This document shows positions 53,513 to 63,475 of a stretch of 64,000 nt of DNA, one piece after another; the first letter of the stretch is position 1; each line of letters starts with the position of its first letter. Source of the DNA: Gordionus sp. m RMFG-2023 (Eukaryota; Nematomorpha; Gordioida; Chordodea; Parachordodidae); contig NC_088777.1 in the NCBI RefSeq assembly GCF_954871325.1, positions 35,069,366 to 35,133,365 on the forward strand, written 5' to 3'. The notes under the pieces are model-generated. The model was not told the DNA's origin and made no database searches. It saw nothing but the letters and a program-made list of their open reading frames with translations. The position numbers and the translations under genes were made by a program.

Positions 53513-54094
53513 TTATAAGTTTTCTTTTTCTTCCTTCAACATTTCATCTTCCTCAGTATCCATAGGATTGAATCTCTTTTGCACCTCAATTTGGTTAATC
53601 ACTTTAGCTATAGTTGATCCTACTTTGATGGAATTCCGGCTTGTATTGGGTATTTTTCCATAATATTTATATTTATTTTCCATAGGTGAATTTGTTCCTA
53701 CCACTGTCTTAACTTGTATATCATTTGCTCCTTTAAACTTTCCATCATAATTATGCGGTGTCCATGGTCTATTCCCATATTGTCTTTGACGAGATTCAAT
53801 TTCATTTGTTTTATTATAATTACAATAAGCATCCTCCGGCTTTATCTTATAATTTTTTTCCCATAATCTACTAGTCCCAGGAGTCTTCTCTATTTCACTA
53901 AGAGGTTCCTCCCTATCGTGACCTTGTAGAATATGTACAGGAATACTACAATTTTTTATGAAGTGACCATAGGACTGGCACCTAAAACATCTTTTATAAA
54001 TAACCGCTTTATCCTTTTTAATGAATAATTTCTTCTTTTTAACTATTTTCACATAAATAGTTTGATCGGCTGTTTCAATTTTGTAATTCATCAC
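53513..54094 (-). CDS. Zinc-knuckle ORF 3' of integrase (gypsy-type element 1)
   Basis: 193 codons: a basic N-terminal half (KIVKKKKLFIKKDKAVIYKR), a CCHC zinc knuckle CFRCQSYGHFIKNC (residues about 36-49), then a hydrophilic tail with EEPLSEIEKTPGTSRLWEKN and an acidic C-terminus. Zinc knuckles bind nucleic acid and are usually in gag, 5' of pol. Here the ORF is next to the left LTR, after integrase in the minus-strand direction. It is intact, unlike the pol fragments. It may be a relocated gag-type nucleocapsid or an accessory ORF. Confidence 0.65.
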   Translation of the reverse strand: MMNYKIETADQTIYVKIVKKKKLFIKKDKAVIYKRCFRCQSYGHFIKNCSIPVHILQGHDREEPLSEIEKTPGTSRLWEKNYKIKPEDAYCNYNKTNEIESRQRQYGNRPWTPHNYDGKFKGANDIQVKTVVGTNSPMENKYKYYGKIPNTSRNSIKVGSTIAKVINQIEVQKRFNPMDTEEDEMLKEEKENL

Positions 54095-55124
54095 GATATA
54101 TATATTTCAATATATATATTTTTTTTTTACTTTTAAATAAATATTTTTTTTTTTTAAAAAAAAATTTTTAATTTTTAAATTATAATTACTGAATTTTTTC
54201 CTTTTTAAATATTTATAATTTGTAAATTACCCTTCTGTAATTTTTAAATAAAAACAATTATAAACAACACTCATGTTATTTATTTTTATTTTTTTTATAT
54301 GTTACTTTTTAATTTGCTTACATGAAAAAAAAATCACTAATTAATTAACATTTTTTAACATTTTTAATACCCCTATATAATTCATATATAACATTAATTT
54401 CTCCATTTTCTATAATACACATTATTTATATTTTTCCCTTATGTGAATTATACAAAGGGGAAAAAAAAACTTTCATGAAAACACCACTCATGTTTTTATT
54501 TCACAAACTAAATATTTTGTTTCTTTTTACTTTTATTTCCATATAAGACATTTTGTTTCTTTTTACTTTTCTTTCAATATTAAACATTCTCTAACTTATC
54601 ATTAAAAACAAATTTTTTTTTTACAATCAATTCATAACACATGTTAATTTAAAAAAAACTCATATTTTCCTCGAAATTTATATTATAAAGTTTCCATTAT
54701 CTACTATTATTCTCCCAATAATTAAGAATTTAGAATCACTATATCTAAATTATAAGAGTATTATAAATTTTTTATAAAATGTAACATATATACCTAGCGT
54801 AGATTTCCCATAAATCTGCATGTTCAAAAATTTTTTTTTATTCACTTTTCTCTAAAATGATAAGTATTTTATTCTATATTAATTTCTTCTCAGTTTATTC
54901 ACCTTTTTGCTATACATATATTTTTAATTATCTAATTTATATTTCTCATTTATACTTACTTGTATAAATTTAACTCTAAATTGTTTAAGTACAAAATAAG
55001 TTTGTTCTAAAGATTTATAGGAACTTTGTTTCCGGTCTTTATGGACAAATTTATTATTTTTTTTTTTAATCATATACCTTAATAAAATCATTATGACGTA
55101 CTCCCACAGTACCATCATCAAACT

Positions 55125-55631
55125 TTATATTACACAATTTATTCCCAATATTATCCAAAATAATACCTTTTTCCCATTTTTTTTATGGTCAAAAATTCTT
55201 CCCCAAATAATTTGACCTACAGGAAATTTTATATTGCTTTTTCCATAAGATTCTAAATTATCGATCTCTTTTGATTTAAGAAAATCTAAAGGTAATCTGG
55301 TTCTTCTACCCAAAAATAATTCAACAGGAGTAACTCCCTCTTTATTTCTTGAATTATTATAATATAACTGGGCTAACCAGACTTCATTTTTCTCTTGTTT
55401 AGATTTCTTTAACCAACTTTTCACTATAGCTACCATTCTTTCAGCCTGGCCATTAGAACTAGGATGATAAGGTGGAGTCAAAATATGGTTAATTTTAATT
55501 GAATTACAAAAATCTCTGAAATTTTCACTTATAAATGCCGGACCACCATCCGACACAATTATTTTAGGAATCCCAAATTTAGCCCACAATTTTTGTAATA
55601 ATTTAATCATCATCCATATAATAAAATACAC
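55125..55631 (-). pseudogene. Integrase core, C-terminal part (gypsy-type element 1)
   Basis: AKFGIPKIIVSDGGPAFISE carries the second catalytic Asp, and YHPSSNGQAERMVAIVKSWL carries the catalytic Glu, followed by EGVTPVELFLGRRTRLPLDF. The first Asp and the HHCC zinc region are missing: the ORF fuses directly to RT sequence at its N-terminal side, so about half of pol is deleted from this strand. Confidence 0.85.
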
Positions 55632-55790
55632 CTTCCAAACCCTGGAAAACTGATGTCATTGTTCTCTGAAAAATCGGTGCAGATACACTTAACCCAAAAG
55701 GTAATCTACAAATGCAAATAATCCTTTAGGCGTCGTTATTGTCATCAATTTACGAATTTCTTCTTTCAAAGGCAATTGTAAATAAGCGAA
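55632..55790 (-). pseudogene. Reverse transcriptase core fragment (gypsy-type element 1)
   Basis: The minus strand reads AYLQLPLKEEIRKLMTITTP, KGLFAF, then across a frameshift SAPIFQRTMTSVFQGLEG and VFYYMDD, the catalytic YMDD box. It stops exactly there and is followed by integrase sequence. At 55790 it meets plus-strand pol sequence head to head. Confidence 0.75.
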
Positions 55791-55793
55791 TTA

Positions 55794-56388
55794 ATGATGT
55801 CTCCAAGATTACAACGGTGGTTGTTACTTGTGGGAAGTTTTAATGTTGAAATAAAATATCGGCGAGGAAGAGAAAATCATTTGTTTGATATATTATCAAG
55901 ATTAGGAGCAGGTTGTGCTACTTCTGAAATAATTGATAATATGATTATAGATAGAGAAGATGCTTTAATGCGTACTTTATCATATATGTTAAAAGGAGGT
56001 CCTACAACGTGGGAAGATCTCAAATATTATACTTTAAAAGATAAAGTATTAAGACAAATAAAATTATTTTTAACGGGAAAAAAAACTTGGAAAAATAATT
56101 ACAAAATTTATCAAAAATTTGAAAAAGAATTATCTGTGGTGGATGATTGTTTAATGAGGGGAAATAGGGCAGTAATTCCTTTGAAATTACGTGTTAAAAT
56201 AATTAATTTATTACATGCAGGACATCAAGGTCAAAGTAAAATGAAATCTTGGGCTCGTGAATATGTGTGGTGGCCTGGAATGGGAAATGATATAGAAAAA
56301 ATTACAAAGGAATGTGTTCCATGTAATCATGTGCCGTTATGCCCCGTAAAGAGATGGGACAAGTATGGCCAAAATCAAAGAAACCATG
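55794..56388 (+). pseudogene. RNase H end to integrase zinc-binding region, inverted (gypsy-type element 1)
   Basis: SPRLQRWLLLVGSFNVEIKY and RRGRENHLFDILSRLGA is the RNase H C-terminus, and HAGHQGQSKMKSWAREYVWW with CVPC is the integrase H2C2 zinc finger. Orientation is opposite to the RT and integrase fragments at 55125-55790. It supplies part of what is missing between them, so it looks like an inversion with loss. The frame then runs into LTR sequence. Confidence 0.85.
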
Positions 56389-56730
56389 TTATTTTATTTT
56401 TCTTTAATAAAATAATTCTAACAATCTATTTATTAATACTAAATAACTCTATATTTAATATTTCTTTATATATATTTATTTAATCTATATTCTATCATAA
56501 TTTTATTAATTTTAACAAACTTGTCATAATTTTCATAATAATACAAAACATTCGTTTCTTTGTTTTACAAAACCTTCCGCGCCGATTATCATATAAAAAT
56601 CAATATCAACAAAAATCAATATTATTACTAACTAAATATATATTTATAATAATTGACATCTATCAATCATTTAAGAATAATAGTTTTAAATATATATAAA
56701 ATATATTATATATATATATAATATACATCA
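56389..56730 (-). repeat. Right LTR (truncated)
   Basis: Matches the left LTR from TTTTATTTTTCTTTAATAAA to ATACATCA, with a 2-base difference in the TA run. The missing end and the absence of a primer-binding site on its inner side show an internal rearrangement. Confidence 0.85.
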
Positions 56731-56735
56731 GTTGG

Positions 56736-58450
56736 TAGTAGAGATAAAATAATTTAAGTTATTCTTATATCTTATCATTATTATTAAAAGATGAAATTAA
56801 AAATAGGGAAACATCGCCGCCGAAAGTGTCAGAAATTTTTTAGGGGGAGGCATATGTTTTGGAAGGGGGTTTGCACCCAGTGATAATCCTGTCATGTAAA
56901 TGCTGGTATTGCTAACCATTCAATACCGTTTACCCATGAATGGTGTATTGGAGCATAACACAACATCGTCAAAGAATTTTAAATGGTTACTACATAATGT
57001 GTTAATATTTTGACCTTTTTTTACTCACTTCATCTATTTTAATTTAATAGTCTTCGAGATATTAATGTTTTAATTTCGCTTGGATACTCATCCCACCCGC
57101 ACTCGTGTAAATTTAAAAATAAATAAATATAATGTTAATGATATTTACATCGAAGGCAGGAGAGACAAAACTGATATTATTTAAAATTCATTTTAAAATC
57201 TTTTATTTAATTTATCTTTTATATTTCTTTATTTTTTCTGTCACTACTAAAAATTTTACAACTATATATATATTATTATTTTAATACTATACATATATAC
57301 AATTTGTTTTAAGGTTACTTTAAGAAAAGTTACAATTTACAATTTGTTTTAAGGTTATTTTAAGAAAAGTTACTTTAACGTTTTACATATACAAATACGA
57401 TATCTTTTTTTAAAGGTCGCACAAAATATATTTCACAAAAAGAAAAAAAGATCGTTAAAGTAATTAAGAAAATATAAATTTCAAAGGTTATTAAAATATA
57501 TAAAGTTTATGCAAAATTTATATATTAACAGTTAAAAATAATTTTTTATTTATATTTAACATTATGAATGAAAATTCAGAATTTAATGAGGGCAAAATTA
57601 AATAAATAATGTTATATTCTTTATATGTTTTGATTTTTATATCAAAAATTAACCTTGTAATAATAACTATTTTCAATTTTTTTCGATTCTCTTTACAAAA
57701 TATTTATACTAAATTTTCAAAATTATTAATATAAGGATAACTTAAAAGTGTTTAGTATCAGAGCGTATTATGGAAATTTCAGTGAGATATAAGAGTTTTA
57801 AAATGGGGGTCACCAACCAGCGTTATTATTTATACTGCTACCAGCGTCTACATGACAAGATATTCACTAGAAAACCCCTCTCAAAAATTAATACCCCCTC
57901 TCCCACCCATCTTTTTCCAATTAATTCTTTTACAACCTTCGATTTCTACATTATTAATTATATCTTTTAAATTATAATAGTGGCCCTTCAAAATTTTAAA
58001 AAGAATAATTTAAATTATTAATGCTATACTAACAACTATCAAAATATTGTGAACGTACAAGAGTTATTTTTTAGATTAATTCAATTAAAAAACTCATACT
58101 TAAAATGAATGCATTATTATAGTATATTGTTTGGCATGAATATGAGTTTTTGAGAGAATCTTTAACCCTTTTTTAAATCACCTTTAAAAAGATAGCAGAA
58201 ACTGATCATGAAATTGCTTTATTTGGAAAATAATGTCTATGATTGTGTGCAATTTAGATTAGGTCAATGTTTAGCGATATCATTGTATTATAATAGGTAT
58301 ATAATAAAAGTAAACAAATTTTGCCCTATTTTATCTAAAAATTAATAGATAGCCTCCCAATAAATAGTCAACCCCCCTTAAATTTACCCCCCCCCCTTAC
58401 CCCTCTCAAATGCAAACTGTTTATATCCCCATGCTCATGTAGACGATGCT
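56736..58450. repeat. Right side of the large inverted repeat
   Basis: 58140-58450 is the inverted partner of 52600-53060. A second, weaker inverted pair lies between 56860-56925 (CATGTAAATGCTGGTATTGC) and about 57815-57900 (reverse complement CATGTAGACGCTGGTAGCAG). 57298-57373 contains a ~53-bp duplicated TTACAATTTGTTTTAAGGTTA unit. There is no coding similarity. The element type is unknown. Confidence 0.5.
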
Positions 58451-58984
58451 TGCCATCCAATGGCTCCTTTTAATCAATTATATTTTGTATCGACCTGTCC
58501 AGTGGCGTATCCAGGATTTTCTTATGAGGGGGGGGGGGGGATTTTTTATTTTTTTGGGGCTTCGCCCCCAACCCCTTCTCATCTGGCCGGTCTTTTTTTT
58601 TTAGCTATTCTATTAAATTATTCATAATTTTATAATAATTATATTTCTATTTTTAACTATTATTTACTAATTCGTGCTTATGGAAATTACAAGCCTATTT
58701 TTTATTATTTTAAGTTAGGTATATTATATTTAATAAAGTTTTTTGTAAAGTTGGAATAAAGTTTAATGTCATTTTTTTTATAAAATTTGCTTTAAAAACT
58801 AGTCTCAGCTTGAATTCTCATACAATATAAGTAGAATAATTGACTAGAAAATAATTTCAAAAACAAGTTTTTTTTAACTTCATATCAAATACAATATTAT
58901 ACAAATTTTTTTAGTAAATACTATAATTATAATGTGATTTATAACTTTCGTGGTTCATCAAAAATTTCGTTTGTCGTTCGAACC

Positions 58985-59130
58985 AAATCTCTAAGCTAAC
59001 TCATTTCGCCGAGATTCGGAAGTAGTACTTCGTAAATATGTTTTCAACCTTCTCAAGTTGGAAGAAGTCCTTTCATTAGTACAAATTGTAATAGGCAAAC
59101 TTGCAAGAATATAAAACAACTTCAAAATAT
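58985..59130 (-). pseudogene. hATC dimerisation region, ZMYM1-like
   Basis: The minus strand reads KLFYILASLPITICTNERTS and SNLRRLKTYLRSTTSESRRN. This is the classic LxxLxxLPxTxCxxERxFSxLRRxKTYLRSTM block at the C-terminus of ZMYM1-type hAT proteins. Confidence 0.85.
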
Positions 59131-59439
59131 TAGGAAATTGAGCCAAGATTTATTTACACCGATTGAGCACATCAATAGCATGCTCAGATAAAATAGCTAA
59201 ACGTAGTAAATATTTTTACCACAATTCGAATTCACTTTAAATTTATTTTAGTATCAATATCATAGGAATAAAATTTTTCTAAATATTTAATGTTACCAAT
59301 AGTGGCATTAGAAAACGAAGAAGGATCTTTGGGTAGTAAAACTTGAAGATTGCTAAAGACTTGTTTTTTGTCTAAAAACCGTACTTTTATTTGCGATAAA
59401 AAAGTATCCTAGAATGTGATGAAAATCGATATTTTATCT

Positions 59440-59731
59440 AGGTGCTAGACGAGGTTTAATTAGTGTTATATCATAAAATTTAGCCTTCGATTCAACGTCT
59501 AGATAAATATTATGAAAATATTCATCTTCTTATTGTATCTACCTGTTCATATATATTTTTCGCCAAATCAATAACCTGAACCAAATCTAAATTTGCTTTT
59601 TGTAAATTTCTACAAAGTAGTGAGCTATAAGAAAATAATTTATTGATGCAACTAGCAGCAATGATAAACTCTGATTGATCAATTGAATTCAATAATGATA
59701 TCGCTTCTGACGACACATTACTTTTTTTCAT
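59440..59731 (-). pseudogene. ZMYM1-like hAT transposase fragment
   Basis: ISLLNSIDQSEFIIAASCIN, then LCRNLQKANLDLVQVIDLAK and NIYEQVDTIRR, continuing in another frame to HNIYLDVESKAKFYDITLIK and PRLAPR. Matches the region between the RNase H fold insertion and the dimerisation tail in this family. The catalytic N-terminal part is gone. Confidence 0.75.
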
Positions 59732-60207
59732 GCTCAGCCTTATTAAACTTTTGTATTACTATTTCTTCTGTTCTACAAAATGGAAGTAAAAATGAAGAAT
59801 ATTAAAAAAATTATAGACATTTATTAATAATCAAAATGTTATTAAAAATACTTATTAATTCTAACACACTAATAATTTTGAATTTAATAAAATAATTTTA
59901 TATATAATAATAAAATAAATTACCATTTGATTTCAATCTCTTTGACTAAAAATTTTTTTATTAATATTTTTGAATAATGTTAATGTACTCACAAGGAAAA
60001 GAAATTTTAATAAAATTTATTTATAAAAAATAAGTTTTATGTTGGGAAATTGATATTCAAATATTAGTAAAATTTTGATTGTGGGGGGGGGGGGGGAGTT
60101 AAAATTTTTATTAGCTTAAAATTATATTTATGAAAACAAACAAATATGCGATAGGGGGGGGATTTCCCCCCTTCCCCTCCTCCATTGGTTACGCGCATGG
60201 ACCTGTC

Positions 60208-60483
60208 TTATTTTATCATATCTAGAACTAATAAAAAAAAGTTATTAAATGGAGAAGATATTTCTAACCTTGTTATTTTCTTCATTATTATGTTAATATT
60301 ATAAGAAATTGAAAATTCAATAAAATTACTATATAATAAATAAAAATTATCTAAATATGCTTTCATAAAATATAAAATTAAAAATCTAATGAATGATGTG
60401 AAAGATATACATGTTATTTTTTAACTTAATTAATAAATTACAATCTAGAGATAAAAATTCTTTAATGAGTTAATATAATATAC
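60208..60483. other. AT-rich spacer
   Basis: Nothing recognisable. Confidence 0.5.
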
Positions 60484-60711
60484 TGCAACAATTAGCTACC
60501 TAACACGGGAATGTCTAAGAATAATCAATTCTATGTGGTTTTTGGAGATAAAGTAAGATCCTAGAATGATTGCTTGTGTTATGGATTTTGTATATTCATT
60601 ATTTTGATGTTGTTACCGGAACATATATGCTTAATATTATTTGTATAAATGGTTTATTCGATTGCAATAAAGAATTATATTAATCCTAGTCATATATATT
60701 AATATGCTACA
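60484..60711 (+). repeat. Candidate LTR with a PBS-like sequence
   Basis: TGCAACAATTAGC...ATATGCTACA (TG...CA, 228 bp) contains AATAAA-type words and is followed after three bases by TGGCGATGAGGATGAG. A TGG-initial stretch there fits a primer-binding site of a gypsy-type element on the plus strand. No second copy is in the window, so it may be a solo or rearranged LTR. Confidence 0.4.
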
Positions 60712-61033
60712 TATTGGCGATGAGGATGAGATTAACTGATCAAATAAAATATATAATTGTTAGGTTTTGAAGTTGATTATTATAAAAAAAAGGAAGATTA
60801 AATATTAAAATATATATAACATCAAACTTTTTTTTGTATTTAGAAGTACGGGTAACTTTATTTTGAAATAGAATTAATTGAATAATAATTGGTGAAATTA
60901 TTTGAAAATGATTTTGTTTCGTATATATATCTTTTTTCTTTTAATATTCAAATAACATTTTTTTAACCAGAAAAAAATTTGAATAACGAAAAAAATTAAT
61001 AATTTTAACAGATACTAACAATGCCCAACTAAA

Positions 61034-61230
61034 ATTATTATATAATAATAATAATAACTAATTATAATATTCAAATTATAAAAAAAAAGGAATTCATTAT
61101 TTAAAAAAATGAATAAACACCACAATAATAACTAATTATAATATTCAAAAAAGTAATTACATAACAATATAAAAAAATTAATAAAAAAAAGGAATTAATT
61201 ATTTAAAAAAATGAATATACAACACCATCC
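61034..61230. repeat. Diverged ~85-110-bp direct repeats
   Basis: AATAATAACTAATTATAATATTCAAA and AAAGGAATTxATTATTTAAAAAAATGAATA recur twice just beyond the end of the zinc-knuckle ORF; non-coding. Confidence 0.6.
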
Positions 61231-61233
61231 CCC

Positions 61234-61575
61234 TTAAAAACCCCCTTGTGTGGAAGATTTAGGCTGGTCAACATCCTCTCTTACCAATAGCAGGGCATTG
61301 TTGTAGGAGGTTAACGCCGCAGTTGGACAGTAACGTAACTTGTGGGTGCCTCCGCAAGACCAACACTCCATTCGACTTCTCCTGACCCAATCTTGATCTG
61401 TTCTGGTCTCATATCTTGGTCTTTTCGTTACTTCTTGCAATAACTCTCCATATCTTTGTTGTGCCTCCAACCGGGCAGCTTCTATCCATTTCTTCGACTC
61501 TACGGATCCGTCAATCTCTCTTATTTCGATTTTAACAATTTTATTTCCTACTCTGACGAAGGAAGCTATCTAAAA
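61234..61575 (-). CDS. Zinc-knuckle ORF 3' of integrase (gypsy-type element 2)
   Basis: From a stop at about 61573 the frame is open: FVRVGNKIVKIEIREIDGSV, SKKWIEAARLEAQQRYGELL, RMECWSCGGTHKLRYCP and a short tail ending STQGGF. The knuckle has spacing C-x2-C-x3-H-x4-C, one residue shorter than the usual gag knuckle. The first ATG is at 61470, but homologous-looking sequence extends upstream. As in element 1 (53513-54094), it lies 3' of integrase on the minus strand. Confidence 0.6.
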
Positions 61576-61662
61576 CCAATTACTATATAATTTAATTTTA
61601 AAAAAAAATCTAATGATCTCCTATAATCTCTCATATTCTCGTAATTATTTTATTCCTCTATA

Positions 61663-61893
61663 AATTATGATTCTCATAACTATGTCTATAATCAATTCCA
61701 TATCGTCAGAAATTATGATTCTCATAATTATGTCCTTCATCAATTTATCATCCTTAGAATTATGATTCTCATTATTATGTCTATCATCAATTCCATATCG
61801 TCAGAAATTATGATTCTCATAACTATGTTTATCATCAATTATATATTCTCTGAAATTATGATTCTCATAATTATGTCTATCATCAATTTCCAT
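61663..61893. repeat. ~47-bp tandem array between integrase and zinc-knuckle ORF
   Basis: About five copies of AATTATGATTCTCATAA(C/T)TATGTCTATCATCAATT plus a variable ~12-base spacer. The minus strand can be read as a repeated peptide such as DDRHNYENHNF in one frame, so it may have expanded within coding sequence. Confidence 0.85.
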
Positions 61894-61949
61894 CTCATTA
61901 TATATATATATATTTTCCTAAAACATTCTATCTATTATTATCTCCAATA

Positions 61950-62760
61950 TTATTGCTCTAAGTATCTAGGTCTTACTTGTTTGATATGTCTAGACCAAGT
62001 TCCCTTTTCCTTAAATTTCTCCTCATATGTATTATCCTTTTGTTTTATTTTTTCTTTCAAAAAATCTAATTCCGTTCTTGTTTTTCTACCTAAAAATATC
62101 TCCGCGGGTGACTTCCCTTTGGCTGTCTTAGTGTTATTGTAAGCTAATAACAATAACCACCATTTTCCTTCTCCATATTTTTCTTTCTTAAGCCAGCTTT
62201 TTACAATGGAAACCATTCTCTCGGCCTATCCATTACTTCTCGGGTAATGTGGTGGCGATAATAAATGCTTAATATTCCACCTTTCACAAAATTGGTCAAA
62301 CACTTTACCTTTAAACGCTGGTCCTCCATCCGAAACTAAAGTTTATATTAATCCAAACTTACCTACAAAATCCTTTATTCTCGTCAAGGCTACTCTTGTC
62401 GTTAAACCTGACACCTATTGACAATCTATTTATTTCGATCCAGCATCTACCATGATAAAATATTTTCTTTTTTCATATTCTAAAAAATCTAAATGTATTC
62501 TTTTCCCTGGAACCTCTGTTTCTGGCCATTTATCTGTTTTATTTTTTGCTGGTACATTTGCCCACATGTTACAGGTATCACAACTTCTAGCTAAACTTTC
62601 TATTTCCCTATTCATTTGGGGCCACCAAATATATTCCCGTGCTTAATTTTTCATCCTTTCTATACCTTATGTCCTGTATGTATCGTTGCTAAAATATCTT
62701 TTCTTAACTTCCATGAAATTACTACACGATATCCTCTCATCAGACAATTGCCTTCAATAT
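61950..62760 (-). pseudogene. Integrase (gypsy-type element 2), broken
   Basis: Minus strand: remnants of the H2C2 finger (ATIHTGHK near 62690, then SLARSCDTCNMWANVPAK); KRIHLDFLEYEKRKYFIMVD with the first catalytic Asp; LVSDGGPAFKGKVFDQFCER with the second; and HYPRSNG followed by AERMVSIVKSWLKK with the Glu. The Gln between NG and AERM is a TAG stop (62226-62228). C-terminal SPAEIFLGRKTRTELDFLKE follows. At least one stop and two frameshifts are present. Confidence 0.85.
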
Positions 62761-62940
62761 TTAATTCATTCTTAACTCTTTTGAATCTTTGTCCTCATTT
62801 TTCCATTCTATGTATCCTTTCAAACATGCTTTAATTCTCATTAATTCTTCATCTTGTTTAGATACATTATCTACCAGTTCCAAAGTTATCGGTTTCTCTC
62901 TAGTATCTACTTTCAAAGATCTTATAATATTATTAACTTC

Positions 62941-63441
62941 CTATTCTGCTAAACATATTTCTACATTATTGGTTTTGGACTTTCTTTCTTCCTCTTCTGT
63001 TTTTTTTATGAATAATCTTGATAAAATATCTGGTAAACAATTTAATTTACCTTCTCTGTATCTAATTTCAAAATCAAAATTACCTACCAATAACAACCAT
63101 TTTTGTAACCTGGGCGAAATCATTAACTCTTTATTATCTTTTCTAAATAGTCCTACCAACGGTTTGTGATCAGTATATAACAAAAACCTTAGACCCATTA
63201 AATACTCTCTACATTAAGTTAGACCAAACTTTACTGATAATGCTTCCTTTTCTATAGTTGAATAATTTTTTTCTGCCTTATTTAACTGTCTTGACAAAAA
63301 TAAAATAGGCTTCTCTATATTATCAATCATCTGTAACAATACTCCTCCTATACCTTCATTGGACACATCAACTGCTAATATAATATCTAAATTCTCATTA
63401 AAACAATTTAATATAGGTTTCTCTACCATCTTTATTTTCAA
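62941..63441 (-). pseudogene. RNase H domain (gypsy-type element 2)
   Basis: LDIILAVDVSNEGIGGVLLQ (first catalytic Asp), FLSRQLNKAEKNYSTIEKEA (Glu), then after a stop near 63212 MGLRFLLYTDHKPLVGLFRK (TDH) and SPRLQKWLLLVGNFDFEIRY, PDILSRL. The usual RNase H of Ty3/gypsy pol; one in-frame stop divides it. Confidence 0.85.
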
Positions 63442-63475
63442 TCTTTCGAAACTTTTCTACTGTGTTTCTCCCCAT

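Larger units (their letters stand above)
53073..56730 (-). mobile_element. Ty3/gypsy-type LTR element with rearranged interior
   Basis: Two direct repeats, 53073-53447 and about 56389-56730, are nearly identical over ~340 bp and end ATACATCA. They are flanked by GTTGG (53068-53072 and 56731-56735; the match extends to AGTTGGTA). The interior has RT, integrase and a zinc-knuckle ORF on the minus strand, plus an RNase H-to-integrase segment on the plus strand. The right LTR lacks its first ~30 bases and joins pol sequence directly. It cannot be active. Confidence 0.85.
58500..60199 (-). mobile_element. ZMYM1-like hAT, internally deleted, exact 8-bp duplication
   Basis: Left end CAGTGGCGTATCCAGGATTT, right end CATTGGTTACGCGCATG, with long G runs and GGGGCTTCGCCCCCAACCCC just inside. 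Exact duplication gacctgtc (58492-58499 and 60200-60207). Such CAGTGGCGTAxCCAGG ends belong to a widespread invertebrate hAT group. Length 1.7 kb; only transposase fragments survive. Confidence 0.92.

Noticed and set aside
61762-62142. + strand 126-codon ORF with hydrophobic repeats (apparent membrane protein)
   Set aside because: It is antisense to the tandem array and integrase of gypsy-type element 2; hydrophobicity comes from A/T-rich repeats.
62789-63169. + strand 126-codon ORF
   Set aside because: Antisense to RNase H of the gypsy-type element.
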